Shown here piece by piece: positions 6,678 through 15,316 of a stretch of DNA of 29,007 bases. Source of the stretch: Bacillota bacterium (lineage in GTDB: Bacteria > Bacillota > Clostridia > Christensenellales > Borkfalkiaceae); NCBI GenBank assembly GCA_003343995.1, contig QAKE01000086.1:1-29007 (forward strand), given 5' to 3'. Every line of letters begins with the position of its first letter. The stretch's first letter is position 1. The notes beneath the pieces are model-generated. The model made no database searches and was not told the DNA's origin. It was given only the letters and a program-made list of their open reading frames with translations. The translations under genes and the position numbers were made by a program.

Positions 6678-7370
6678 TTATCCGATGTTTCCGTTTTTAA
6701 TCAAAGCCGCCTGCCCGCCGAACAAAAACGCCTTGAGCGCGCCGTCGGTGTCGATTTTCTTCGGCACGACGATGCCGCCCTTGGGAACGTGCGCGACTTC
6801 GTGAAAGTCCGTGCCCGAAATTTTTTTCAAGCGAAACCCTTCGGCAAACGCCTCGGCGACGGCGTTGCGGTTTTCGTGCCCGACGTGCCCGTTATAGACC
6901 TCCGCGCCGTGCATATACTCGTAATAGCCGACCTTTACGTGACTGCGGAACGGGTGCGACTGCGCCATGAACACCCCCGCGCCGTCGCAAAGCTCGAACA
7001 GCTCCTTTTGCGTGAGCGTGTAAAGGGGCGGATTGTCGTAGAAAAACGCCTTGTCGAACCCGTAGAGCAAATACTCGGAGAAGTAGCCCTCCGCGTCGTA
7101 GGCGCGAACTTCCGAGCCGAGAAAGGGGCGTATGCCCTTCCTTTCGACGGCGGCGCAAAACTTTTCGTAAAGGGAAAAATAAAAATCGAGTTTTCCCCTG
7201 TGCGTTTCGGCGGGATAGAGGGAAAAGCTCGCCTCGCAGCAATGGTTGGTGAGCACCACGCCGCCGTAGCCCGCCGCCGCGTAAATTTCCGCAAGCTCGT
7301 TCTCGTCCGCCTGCGCGCACGAACTGCCGCCCCGCGTGTGGGCGTGCATTTCCAATTTGTATGTATTCAT
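6678..7370 (-). CDS. PHP-domain phosphoesterase
   Basis: The product is 230 aa from the ATG at 7370. That ATG overlaps the TGA of the upstream exonuclease as ATGA, a classic coupling arrangement. A second in-frame ATG 9 bases upstream (7379) is possible. The metal-binding motifs of the PHP fold appear in order: MHAHT at the N-terminus, TNHC, GSEV, AQSHPFR and GTDFHE at the C-terminus. PHP enzymes use a trinuclear metal centre to hydrolyse phosphoesters, with substrates from nucleotides to histidinol phosphate. This form is short and lacks a polymerase or other extra domain, so the substrate is open. Pairing with a DEDDh exonuclease could mean nucleotide or nucleic-acid end processing, but that is inference. 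Confidence 0.85.
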   Translation of the reverse strand: MNTYKLEMHAHTRGGSSCAQADENELAEIYAAAGYGGVVLTNHCCEASFSLYPAETHRGKLDFYFSLYEKFCAAVERKGIRPFLGSEVRAYDAEGYFSEYLLYGFDKAFFYDNPPLYTLTQKELFELCDGAGVFMAQSHPFRSHVKVGYYEYMHGAEVYNGHVGHENRNAVAEAFAEGFRLKKISGTDFHEVAHVPKGGIVVPKKIDTDGALKAFLFGGQAALIKNGNIG

Positions 7371-7960
7371 TTCGCGCATGACAACGCCTCCTGCATTTCC
7401 GTATGCCGCCGCATCCCCTCCTCCACCGCGAGATACAGCGCGGCGGTATCGTAGCGGGCGTCGTGCGCGGAGGGCGCCGCGCCGAAGAGCGCGATGCTCG
7501 CCCGCGACACGTCGTACGGGTAAATATCGAAAAATTCGCAAAGCTCGGTGAGCTTCGGGTATTTATAGCTTTTTCCGTCGGAACGCAGCAGCTTGCACAC
7601 CGGCGTAAACTTCTTCATGGAACAAAAGCTGTTTTTATAGCAAAACCGCTCCCCCAGCCGCTCGTATTCCGAGCGCATGAACATAAAATCGAAGGAAAAA
7701 TTATGCGCCACGAGCACGTCCGCGGCGGAAAAGTCCGCGTTGATTTCCTCGAACCTGTCCTCGAAGGTCAGTCCGCCGGAAAGCTCCTGCAAAATTTCCG
7801 CCGTAAAGCCGTGCACCGCCGCGGCGGACGGCTCCACGTATCCCACGGAAAAAAACATGTTTTTTGCCGTGACTCCCTCCGCGGTCTGCATCGCGTAGGA
7901 AAGCTGGCATATCTTCCCCGGACGAAGTCCGGTGGTTTCCGTATCGAAATAGAGTATCAT
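7367..7960 (-). CDS. 3'-5' exonuclease, DnaQ-like (DEDDh)
   Basis: The product is 197 aa from the ATG at 7960, preceded by GGAGAGGAA. A longer open frame to 8035 runs through the terminator hairpin 7999-8024 and is not credible. The DEDDh motifs are clear: FDTETTG at residues 5-11, LVAHNFSFDFMFM in the middle, and HDARYDTAALY near the C-terminus. Such enzymes remove nucleotides from DNA or RNA 3' ends. This one is a stand-alone exonuclease rather than part of PolC. It is the first gene of the cluster with PHP, AEC and GNAT. No promoter fits between the preceding terminator and its ribosome binding site, so transcription probably comes by read-through or from inside the upstream gene. Confidence 0.9.
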   Translation of the reverse strand: MILYFDTETTGLRPGKICQLSYAMQTAEGVTAKNMFFSVGYVEPSAAAVHGFTAEILQELSGGLTFEDRFEEINADFSAADVLVAHNFSFDFMFMRSEYERLGERFCYKNSFCSMKKFTPVCKLLRSDGKSYKYPKLTELCEFFDIYPYDVSRASIALFGAAPSAHDARYDTAALYLAVEEGMRRHTEMQEALSCAK

Positions 7961-7991
7961 GTTTTCCTCTCCGGCGGCGCGGCGCGCCGCT

Positions 7992-8024
7992 AAAAAAAGG
8001 GACAAAACCTTCCGATTTTGTCCC
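7992..8024 (-). terminator. Intrinsic terminator after the PrsA-like gene
   Basis: On the minus strand GGGACAAAA (8024-8016) pairs with TTTTGTCCC (8007-7999) and is followed by a run of seven T (7998-7992). It lies 12 bases past the stop of the lipoprotein gene. Confidence 0.9.
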
Positions 8025-8035
8025 GCCTTATTCAT

Positions 8036-10078
8036 TTACTCGCCCATCAGCTCGGAATATCTGTCCTCAAAGATCGTAACGTATTTTTCGTTATATTCCG
8101 TGTAGTTTCCGTCTTCGTCGGGCGTTTTGCAGGCATTGACCAAAAGCGTTTGTTTCGCCTGCAGCTCGGTGGTGAGTATGTTGGAAACGTACGCCTGCTG
8201 CAACTGATAGAGATAGAAGTTCTCGTTTTCGTCGTTATCGTCGAGATAGCTTTCCAAATCGGCGATCATCGCGTTGTAATACAGCTCCCAGCTCTCGTAA
8301 ACGGTATCCCCGATTTTCTTTTCGTAACCGAGGGAGTCGAGATATTTGTCGAGCGTGTCGTACCCTTCGCCCGCCTTGAGCGTTACCGACTTAAAGAGGA
8401 TGTGATAACCGAAGTCCGTGCCCACGACGATGTAGCTGCCCGCGCCGTATTCCCCTTTGAGAAGCTCGCGCGCCGCGTCGGCAAATTCCTGCACGTAGGT
8501 TTCCGTTTCGCCCGATTCGGGAACGGGTTTCACGAGGTAGCCCTTGTAGGTGTTGAGCGAACCGGGGTCGGTGCTGAAGGCAAAAAGCAGGTCGTTCACC
8601 CGTTCTTCGTATTCGGCGATCTCCGTTGCCGCCGCCGTTTTGTTCACCCGATAGTAGGGCGTTCCGCTCACTTCCTCCGCCGTCACGCCGCTTAAAAGCG
8701 TGCTGTCGATCAGATCGATGAAGCTCTTCAAATCGTATTTGTCTACGTTGTTGATCTTGTATTCCGGCTCGTAATCTTCGTCGTCCGCGTCGTTTTCCGG
8801 TTTGTCGGCTCTGTTCAGCCATTCCACCTCGCCTTTGAAGGGCAGGGCGTATTCGGAGGACGCCAGCGAATAATCGTGGGTGAATTTTTTGCTTTCAAAA
8901 TCGAAATCGTAACCCGCGGTGATCCAAGAAGAACGCAGATCCTTCGCCTCCACGCGGGAAATGATCTCCGCGCGTTTCGCCCTGTATTCCGCGGTGGAAA
9001 GGTTGCTTTCCTCTTTCAGCGCGGTGATTTCCGCCGACTGCGCGGCGTTTACGCCGAGCAGCAGATTATAAACAAATCCGTAACCGTCATACGCGTTGTA
9101 TACGACGGGAGAGGAGGACGACCAGCCGGACAGCGCCGTTTCGTATTCCGCGGCGGTGTAGCCTTGCTGCGCCTTGTACATTTCCGCGTATCTGTCCGCC
9201 AGATCCCTATAGCTGACCGTTTTAAGAATTTCCACGGTGAGCTGTTGTTCGTACCAAGAAAGAATGATGTTTTCGCGCTGCGATTTGAGCGCGTCCTTAT
9301 AATAATCGGTGTGGTAAATGGAGTCGGTGTTGTAATCGAAGTCCTCGCCGATGAGTCCGTTCTGTTCCAACGCCTTGATGACTTTGTTATATGCCTTTTT
9401 GGTTTCGATATCGGTGATTTTGTATTCGCCCGCGTCCACGCGGAAACCCGTTTCCACGCCGCTGCCGATCGGATCTCCCGCGTCGTCTTTCACGACGTAG
9501 CCTTTGGCGTTGTAGTCGTTATAAAACTCTTCCCACGTGTCGAACCCTTTGTGCTCTTCTTCGTAAACCGCCGCGCCGGTGGGAGCGGTGCGCACCGTTT
9601 CGGAGGACGTTTCCTTTTCTTCCTCTTCCTCCGCTTCCTTATAGCCGTCGATCAGATCGTTGATGGATTTGTTGGTGTTGTAAAGCGCTTCCGCCTTTTC
9701 TTCGGAGGTGAGGTATTTATCGATATTCTTTTCGATATCGTATTTATCCTCCGTCACGCCGACGGATTCCGCCTTCGCCTTGACGGCGTTCTGCACCATG
9801 ATGGCGTTGTTCACCAGCTGATCCATCAGCATTTCCATCACTTCTTTTTGCGTATACTGCCCCTGCTGCACGTAAGAATACCCGTAATTGAGGTACATCA
9901 GCACGAGATCCCTTTTCAAGATGTTTTCGACGGGCGCGCCCTCTTCGATCTGCACGGTGGCAACCACCTGCTCCATATCGAGGTCGGTGTCGGTTACAAC
10001 CAGATTACACCCCACCGCGGAAAAGCACATCGCCGCGGACAGCGCTATCGCCGCCAAAAATTTACCGAATTTTTTCAT
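8036..10078 (-). CDS. PrsA/SurA-like foldase lipoprotein, unusually long
   Basis: The product is 680 aa from the ATG at 10078, which has AGGGAG 8 bases upstream. A GTG three codons earlier abuts that site and is unlikely. It starts with a lipoprotein signal (MKKFGKFLAAIAL, then lipobox SAVGC with C24), so it should be anchored on the outer face of the membrane. The N-terminal part (ENILKRDLVLMYLNYG, QLVNNAIMVQNAVKAKAESVGV) resembles the SurA/PrsA chaperone region. A C-terminal segment (GSYIVVGTDFGYHILFKSV, about 557-575) resembles the end of a parvulin PpiC domain. The length is about twice that of ordinary PrsA. An acidic patch (KEAEEEEEKE) and a long YxxE-rich middle are extra. Whether the isomerase site is intact is unclear. 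It follows mfd, a known Firmicute neighbourhood. Confidence 0.75.
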   Translation of the reverse strand: MKKFGKFLAAIALSAAMCFSAVGCNLVVTDTDLDMEQVVATVQIEEGAPVENILKRDLVLMYLNYGYSYVQQGQYTQKEVMEMLMDQLVNNAIMVQNAVKAKAESVGVTEDKYDIEKNIDKYLTSEEKAEALYNTNKSINDLIDGYKEAEEEEEKETSSETVRTAPTGAAVYEEEHKGFDTWEEFYNDYNAKGYVVKDDAGDPIGSGVETGFRVDAGEYKITDIETKKAYNKVIKALEQNGLIGEDFDYNTDSIYHTDYYKDALKSQRENIILSWYEQQLTVEILKTVSYRDLADRYAEMYKAQQGYTAAEYETALSGWSSSSPVVYNAYDGYGFVYNLLLGVNAAQSAEITALKEESNLSTAEYRAKRAEIISRVEAKDLRSSWITAGYDFDFESKKFTHDYSLASSEYALPFKGEVEWLNRADKPENDADDEDYEPEYKINNVDKYDLKSFIDLIDSTLLSGVTAEEVSGTPYYRVNKTAAATEIAEYEERVNDLLFAFSTDPGSLNTYKGYLVKPVPESGETETYVQEFADAARELLKGEYGAGSYIVVGTDFGYHILFKSVTLKAGEGYDTLDKYLDSLGYEKKIGDTVYESWELYYNAMIADLESYLDDNDENENFYLYQLQQAYVSNILTTELQAKQTLLVNACKTPDEDGNYTEYNEKYVTIFEDRYSELMGE

Positions 10079-10168
10079 CAACGTCACTCCCTGAAGGATT
10101 TCACTCGATTTCCGCCGCCTTTTTCCGGCGGACGGAATGCGAAAACATTATAATTTCACGTATTATTG

Positions 10169-10197
10169 ATTTTAGCACAAAGGCGAAAATTTTGCAA
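10169..10197 (-). promoter_or_regulatory. Promoter of the PrsA-like lipoprotein gene
   Basis: On the minus strand the -35 is TTGCAA (10197-10192), then a 17-base spacer and a -10 of TAAAAT (10174-10169). It starts 7 bases past the mfd stop. The leader, about 85 bases, contains a TCCGCCG/CGGCGGA stem at 10111-10132. A TATAAT at 10149-10154 lacks a -35 box. Confidence 0.65.
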
Positions 10198-10203
10198 CGA
10201 TTT

Positions 10204-13200
10204 TCAGCTTGTTTTTGCTTTCGCGCCGCTAAAACTTGCCGCGTACGCGAAAAACTCCTTTAAAAAGGCGAGCATCTCGCCGTTGGAACGGCCTTCCGAA
10301 TCGAAACGCAGGGCGGGTTTCACGCTCATATCGAAGCGCACGCGCGGCTTGTATTTTTCCGCCGCCGCCCGCAGCCCGTCGTGATTGAGCGCGGCGATGG
10401 AGCAAAACGCCGCCTCGCACAGGCCCTTGCGCACCGTCAGCTGGGAAACGCCCGTGCCCGCCGCCGCGTTTTTCACCGACGCGATGGCGATCAGATCCTC
10501 CACCTCCATCGGCAGCTCCCCGTACAAATCGGCGAGCTCGTTTTTCACCCTCTCCTCCTCTTCGGGAGAGGAAATTTCCGCAATCTCCTTGTAGGCGTCC
10601 ATTCTCAGCGACGGCGCGGAAATATAATCTTCCGGAATATAGGCGGAAACGCGCACGTCGAGCTCCACCGCCTTCGGCGTTTCCTCCCCCATTTCCTCCT
10701 TCAGCAGCTTCGTGTACAATTCGTAGCCGACCTTGTCCATATGCCCGTGCTGTTCCCTGCCCAGCACGTTGCCCGCGCCGCGGATTTCCAGATCGCGCAT
10801 GGCGATTTTAAAGCCGCTGCCGAGCTCCGCGAATTCCATGATGGACGTCAGCCGTTTATACGCCGTTTCGCTGAGCACCTTATCCCGCTTGAAGGTGAAA
10901 TAAGCGTGCGCCAGCCGGTTGCTCCTGCCCACCCTGCCCTTCAGCTGATAGAGGGTGGAAAGCCCTAAACGGTCGGCGTCGATGACGACGAGGGTGTTGG
11001 CGCGCGGCAGATCGATGCCGTTTTCGATGATGGTGGTGGAAACGAGCACGTCCGTTTCGCCGCGGTAAAATTCCATGACGGCGTTTTCCAGCGTCGTTTC
11101 GTTCATCTGCCCGTGCGCCACGGTAAAGCGCACCTCGGGGAGGAGTTTTTTCAAGCGGTCGGCAAAGGAAAAGATGCTCTCCACGCGGTTGTACAATACG
11201 AACGCCTGCCCGCCGCGGTTGATTTCCCGAAGCAGCGCGTCGCGGAGCAGCGCGTCGGTTTCCTCCGTCACGTAGGTCTGCACCGGCAGCCGCTCCTTCG
11301 GCGGCGTGTTGATGGTGCTGATGTCCCGTATGCCGGAAAGCGACATGTGCAGGGTGCGCGGAATGGGCGTGGCGGTGAGCGTGAGCGTGTCCACGTTGTT
11401 TTTCAAAAGCTTGATTTTTTCCTTGTGCTCCACGCCGAAGCGCTGTTCTTCGTCTAAAACGAGCAAGCCCAAATCCTTAAAGGCGACGTCCGAGCTGAGC
11501 AGTCGGTGCGTGCCGATGACGAAGTCGATTTCCCCCGTTTTGAGCTGCGCGATGATTTTGCTCTGCTCCTTGCCGCTCTTAAAGCGGTTGAGCACGGCGA
11601 CGCGCACGCCGAAATCCCGAAAGCGTTCCGCCGCGTTATTGAAGTGCTGCTGCGTCAAAATGGTGGTGGGGGCGAGCAGCGCCGCCTGTTTTCCCGAGAC
11701 CACCGCGCGGAACACCGCGCGGAGCGCCACTTCCGTTTTGCCGTAGCCGACGTCGCCGCAGATCAGGCGGTCCGTCACCTTTTCCGAGCACATGTCCTGC
11801 AAGATGTCCAAGCTTGCCTGTTTCTGGTCCTCCGTCAGCTCGTGGGGAAAGCGCGCCTCGAAAAGCTCCTGCATTTCGGAATCCTCCGTAAAGCGGAACC
11901 CCGTCTTTTCCGCGCGCGAGGCGTACAGCTTTTTCAAGTCGATGCTCATGGCGCGGATGGACGCCTTCACCCGCTCCTTGATCTTGTCGAAGTCCTTGCC
12001 GCCGATGCGGGAAAGCGAGGGCTTCTGCGCGCCGCCGAGATAGCGGGAAAGCACGTCGAGCTGTTCGACGGAAACGTACAAAACGTCCCCGCCGGCATAT
12101 TCCACCGCGATATAATCCTTCGTGCCCTCGGTGGTGGAAATGCGCTTCGTGCCCCGCACGATGCCGATGCCGTGCACCTCGTGCACGGCGTAATCGCCCG
12201 CCTCGGGCGCGGAGAAAAACTCCTTGCCCCTGCGGCGCAGTTTTTTCGTTTCCGGTCTGCGGGAAAAAAGATCGCCGCTGCCGATGACGGCGAGCTTGAT
12301 ATCGTGGCAGATAAAGCCGGAATCGAGGGTGCCGGACACCACCGAAACGCCGCTTTTGCCGCTCTCCGCGCTGTCTACGGAAGAGGCGATGCCCTGTTCG
12401 GAAAGGTCGCCGTTCAGCCGTTTCGCCCGCTCGGGCGTATCGGCGATCGCGACGATGCGGTACCCCGAAAACAGCCAGTTTTCCACGTCGGAAATAAATT
12501 CCGCAAACTTCATCTGGTATTTTGCGACGGTGCCGCAGCGCAGCGTAAAGGTCTTTAACGGGTTGAAAAAGGGAATGGCGGTGGTGAGCGTCTGCAGCGC
12601 CGCCACGCGCTTTTCCGTCAATAGGGAAACAAGCTCCCCCCGATCGCCCAGCTGACGGTAGGCGAAGGGAAACGCCTCCCCCGCGGCGAGCAGGTTTTTA
12701 AAACGCTCCGCGTGCTCCTTTTCCAGAAAATCCAGCCCGTCGGAAAGCTGTTTGCACTCGTCGAAAAACACCGTCGTATCGGCGGGGAGTATGTCGAACG
12801 GGTTCGCCGTCGCGTTGTTTAACAGGGGCATGAGCACCGAAAGGCGGTTGTCGGAAACGCCGCTTTCCAGCATATCCGCAAGCTCCCCCGCCATGATCTT
12901 CAGGCGGGTGTGCGACTCCGCCGTCCTCGCGGAGGTCACCGCCGCTTTCAGCTCTTCGGCAAGCTGTTTTTTCTCCGCGTTTTCGATGAAAATATCGGTG
13001 GCGGCGAGAATTTCCGCCTCCTCCAGAAAACCGAGCTTTTCCCGCGATTCGACGTCGTATTCCTTGATGCTTTCGATCTCGTCGCCGAAAAAGTCCACGC
13101 GCACGGGATTTTTTCGGTTGATGGGGAAAATTTCCAAAATATCGCCGCGCAGGGAAAAGCACCCTTCCGCGTCGACGATTTCCTCCCGCGCGTACCCCAT

Positions 13201-13647
13201 CGCCGCCAGCTTTCGCGCCGCCGCGTGCGGTTCGATTTCCTCCCCTTTTTTCAGCGAAAGCGTTTCCAGCTTTTCGGGAAACAGCTGCAGCAGCGCCTCG
13301 AAGGTGGTGACCGCGACCTCCGCCCCGCGCATGATCTCGTAAATGCCGTTGAGCCGGCGGAAAAGCGAATGGCGGGAAACCGCCTTATTGTAAAGAAGAA
13401 CGTCGTCCTTCGGGAACAGCACCGCCGTTTTTTTATCGGAAAGGGCGGCAATTTCCGCCGCCGTCTTTTCCAGCGAGGCGACGTCCTTGACGATATAGAG
13501 CGCGAACCCCTCCGCGTTGCCGACGATATGGCATTTCGCCGCAAAGGGCGCGTTAAAAACCGCCGAGGGCACGCCCTGACGGATGGTTTCGACAATCTTG
13601 CATAAATCGCCGCCTAAATTTTCGCTTTTCAATAATTTTCCGAGCAT
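10204..13647 (-). CDS. mfd: Transcription-repair coupling factor Mfd
   Basis: The product is 1147 aa, full length for the family. Mfd pushes RNA polymerase off lesions and recruits UvrA. The order of domains is visible: a UvrB-like N-terminal region, a CarD-type RNA polymerase interaction domain (YAVHEVHGIGIVRG), then two RecG-like helicase lobes. The lobes carry Walker A (GDVGYGKTEVAL), Walker B (DEEQRFGVEHKEK), motif III (TLTATPIPRT) and a conserved late motif (GRVGRSNRLAHAYF). The C-terminal TRCF domain follows (ELDVRVSAYIPEDYI). The start has GGGAG 5 bases upstream and lies 13 bases after the pth stop. The gene belongs to the conserved prs-pth-mfd string. Confidence 0.97.
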   Translation of the reverse strand: MLGKLLKSENLGGDLCKIVETIRQGVPSAVFNAPFAAKCHIVGNAEGFALYIVKDVASLEKTAAEIAALSDKKTAVLFPKDDVLLYNKAVSRHSLFRRLNGIYEIMRGAEVAVTTFEALLQLFPEKLETLSLKKGEEIEPHAAARKLAAMGYAREEIVDAEGCFSLRGDILEIFPINRKNPVRVDFFGDEIESIKEYDVESREKLGFLEEAEILAATDIFIENAEKKQLAEELKAAVTSARTAESHTRLKIMAGELADMLESGVSDNRLSVLMPLLNNATANPFDILPADTTVFFDECKQLSDGLDFLEKEHAERFKNLLAAGEAFPFAYRQLGDRGELVSLLTEKRVAALQTLTTAIPFFNPLKTFTLRCGTVAKYQMKFAEFISDVENWLFSGYRIVAIADTPERAKRLNGDLSEQGIASSVDSAESGKSGVSVVSGTLDSGFICHDIKLAVIGSGDLFSRRPETKKLRRRGKEFFSAPEAGDYAVHEVHGIGIVRGTKRISTTEGTKDYIAVEYAGGDVLYVSVEQLDVLSRYLGGAQKPSLSRIGGKDFDKIKERVKASIRAMSIDLKKLYASRAEKTGFRFTEDSEMQELFEARFPHELTEDQKQASLDILQDMCSEKVTDRLICGDVGYGKTEVALRAVFRAVVSGKQAALLAPTTILTQQHFNNAAERFRDFGVRVAVLNRFKSGKEQSKIIAQLKTGEIDFVIGTHRLLSSDVAFKDLGLLVLDEEQRFGVEHKEKIKLLKNNVDTLTLTATPIPRTLHMSLSGIRDISTINTPPKERLPVQTYVTEETDALLRDALLREINRGGQAFVLYNRVESIFSFADRLKKLLPEVRFTVAHGQMNETTLENAVMEFYRGETDVLVSTTIIENGIDLPRANTLVVIDADRLGLSTLYQLKGRVGRSNRLAHAYFTFKRDKVLSETAYKRLTSIMEFAELGSGFKIAMRDLEIRGAGNVLGREQHGHMDKVGYELYTKLLKEEMGEETPKAVELDVRVSAYIPEDYISAPSLRMDAYKEIAEISSPEEEERVKNELADLYGELPMEVEDLIAIASVKNAAAGTGVSQLTVRKGLCEAAFCSIAALNHDGLRAAAEKYKPRVRFDMSVKPALRFDSEGRSNGEMLAFLKEFFAYAASFSGAKAKTS

Positions 13648-13660
13648 ATTCTCCCGCCGT

Positions 13661-14224
13661 TCAGCGTTTGTTATACTTTCTCATGACGGCGTCCAGATCC
13701 TCCCCGCGGGCGAAATCCGCCGCCGCCAGCCCCGCGGCGTGCACCGTTTCGGCAAACAGCGGGTAGTCCTCCTTGGCGATACCCGACAGCACGTAGTTGA
13801 TTAAGGGAACGTTCTCCTCCCCCTTGAACCCGATGCGCACGCGGGCGAACCTGTCGGTGCCGAGCTCCGAAACGATGTTGCGCATGCCGTTGTGCGTGCC
13901 GGCGGAGCCCTCCTTGCGGATGCGCAGGCTGCCCTTCGGCAGATCGTAATCGTCGTAAATGACGATGATGTCCTCCGCCGTCGCCTTGTAATAGCCGAGC
14001 AGCTCCCTCACGCTTTCGCCGCTCAGATTCATGTAGGTCTGCGGTTTCGCCACGACGATTTTTTCGCCCCCGACGAACCCTTCCGCCACCAGCGCGCGGC
14101 ATTTTTTGTGTTTGAAGGCGAGCGAAAGCTCTATCGCCGCGTCCTCCGCGGCGATAAATCCGAGATTGTGATAGGTCTTTTTATACTTTTCGTCGGGATT
14201 GCCCAAGCCGATGATGATTTTCAT
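13661..14224 (-). CDS. pth: Peptidyl-tRNA hydrolase
   Basis: The product is 187 aa from the ATG at 14224 (MKIIIGLGNP). A longer frame upstream only mirrors prs in another frame. It releases tRNA from peptidyl-tRNA that drops off ribosomes. Catalytic residues are recognisable: N9 in GLGNP, H19 in YHNLGF, the aspartate region IYDDYDLPKG and the asparagine in GTHNGMRN. The ribosome binding site is weak. The preceding prs stop lies 50 bases upstream, and a stable stem (14242-14268) lies between the two genes, so expression may depend on read-through from prs. Confidence 0.96.
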   Translation of the reverse strand: MKIIIGLGNPDEKYKKTYHNLGFIAAEDAAIELSLAFKHKKCRALVAEGFVGGEKIVVAKPQTYMNLSGESVRELLGYYKATAEDIIVIYDDYDLPKGSLRIRKEGSAGTHNGMRNIVSELGTDRFARVRIGFKGEENVPLINYVLSGIAKEDYPLFAETVHAAGLAAADFARGEDLDAVMRKYNKR

Positions 14225-14241
14225 AACGTTTATAAGAACAC

Positions 14242-14268
14242 GAAAGCCGTTTGCAATAAACGGCTTTC
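14242..14268 (-). terminator. Stem-loop between prs and pth (weak or partial terminator)
   Basis: GAAAGCCGTTT (14242-14252) and AAACGGCTTTC (14258-14268) form an 11-bp perfect stem with a 5-base loop. The minus-strand sequence after it (GTGTTCTT) is not a real U-run. It may be a partial terminator or an RNA-stability element that lowers pth-mfd expression relative to prs. Confidence 0.5.
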
Positions 14269-14274
14269 TTCGCA

Positions 14275-15228
14275 TCAGTCTTCGTAAATTTCGGAAAGCG
14301 ACGTGTCGGAATAGATCTTCGTGATCGCCGCCGCAAACAGTTTCGCCACGGAAAGGATTTTGATTTTCGGGAAATCCTTTACCTTTTCCGCCATATCGAT
14401 GGTGTCGAGCACCGCGATCTCCTTGATGGGGGACGCCGCGAGCCGATCCAGAGCGGGACCGCTGAGCACGCCGTGCGTGCAGCAGGCGTAAACCTCTTTC
14501 GCTCCGTTTTTGATGAGCGCCTCCGCGCCTTGGCAAATCGTGCCGGCGGTGTCGATCATGTCGTCCACCATCAAACAGGTTTTGCCCTGCACGTCGCCGA
14601 TGATGTTCATCACCTCGATGGCGTTGGCCTTCGGACGGCGTTTATCGACGATGGCGAGAGGGCAGTTGATGGTGGAAGCGAAGTTTCTCGCCCTGCCCAC
14701 GCTGCCGACGTCGGGGGAAACGACCACCCAATCCTCGTTTCTCTTTTTCTTATAATATTTGCTCAAAATGGAAGAACCGAGCAGGTGATCCACCGGAATA
14801 TCGAAAAAGCCCTGAATCTGCGCGGCGTGCAAATCCATCGTGAGCACGCGGTCCGCCCCCGCGCTCGTTAAAATATCGGCGACGAGCTTTGCCGTGATGG
14901 GATCGCGCGAGCGCGCTTTTCTGTCCTGACGGGCATAGCCGAAATAGGGAACGACCGCGGTGATGCGCCCCGCCGACGCGCGGCGCGCGGCGTCGATCAT
15001 AATCAGCAGTTCCATTAAATTGTTGTTGACGGGCGCAGACGTGGACTGAATCAAAAACACGTCCTTGCCGCGGACGGTTTCGCTCAGGTGCACGGAAATT
15101 TCCCCGTCGCTGAACGTACCCACTTCGATGCCGCTCAGGCTGGTTTTCAGTTCCTTGGCGATCGCCTCCGCCAAAGGCTTGTTGGAATTGCCCGCAAACA
15201 ACTCGATTTCGTTACCGTGTGTAATCAT
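14275..15228 (-). CDS. prs: Ribose-phosphate pyrophosphokinase (PRPP synthase)
   Basis: The product is 317 aa from the ATG at 15228, which has GGAGAGG at good spacing. A frame extending upstream crosses the leader and is not used. It makes PRPP from ribose 5-phosphate and ATP for nucleotide, histidine and NAD synthesis. Family motifs are plain: ELFAGNSNKPLAEAIA, FSDGEISV, the ATP/flexible-loop region YFGYARQDRKARSRDPITAK, the metal site MDLHAAQIQGFF, and the PRPP loop VDDMIDTAGT. It is transcribed from a near-consensus promoter and heads the prs-pth-mfd string. Confidence 0.97.
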   Translation of the reverse strand: MITHGNEIELFAGNSNKPLAEAIAKELKTSLSGIEVGTFSDGEISVHLSETVRGKDVFLIQSTSAPVNNNLMELLIMIDAARRASAGRITAVVPYFGYARQDRKARSRDPITAKLVADILTSAGADRVLTMDLHAAQIQGFFDIPVDHLLGSSILSKYYKKKRNEDWVVVSPDVGSVGRARNFASTINCPLAIVDKRRPKANAIEVMNIIGDVQGKTCLMVDDMIDTAGTICQGAEALIKNGAKEVYACCTHGVLSGPALDRLAASPIKEIAVLDTIDMAEKVKDFPKIKILSVAKLFAAAITKIYSDTSLSEIYED

Positions 15229-15286
15229 GTAAGACCTCTCCGTTTGTAAATTCCGCAAAAATACGGAAATATATTTCGATACTCAT

Positions 15287-15315
15287 ATTGTACGATAAAT
15301 ATCGCAAATAGTCAA
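15287..15315 (-). promoter_or_regulatory. Sigma-A-type promoter of prs
   Basis: On the minus strand the -35 is TTGACT (15315-15310), then a 17-base spacer and a -10 of TACAAT (15292-15287). It begins just past the tadA stop (15317). The -35 sits in an inverted repeat AAATAGT-CAA-ACTATTT (15306-15322). The leader, about 50 bases, holds a TTCCG/CGGAA stem at 15251-15268. Confidence 0.85.
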
Positions 15316-15316
15316 A

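Noticed and set aside
7961..8035. N-terminal extension of the exonuclease to 8035
   Set aside because: The extension crosses a strong terminator and has no ribosome binding site. The start at 7960 has GGAGAGGAA and leads straight into the catalytic motif.
8876..10153. Open frame of 425 aa on the plus strand
   Set aside because: It is antisense to the PrsA-like lipoprotein, rich in Phe, Arg and Val, with no family resemblance.
10149..10154. TATAAT near the PrsA-like gene as the main -10 box
   Set aside because: No -35 box lies at a usable distance. TTGCAA-17-TAAAAT at 10169-10197 is better.
11506..12558. Open frame of 350 aa on the plus strand
   Set aside because: It is antisense within mfd, which is fully supported by conserved motifs.
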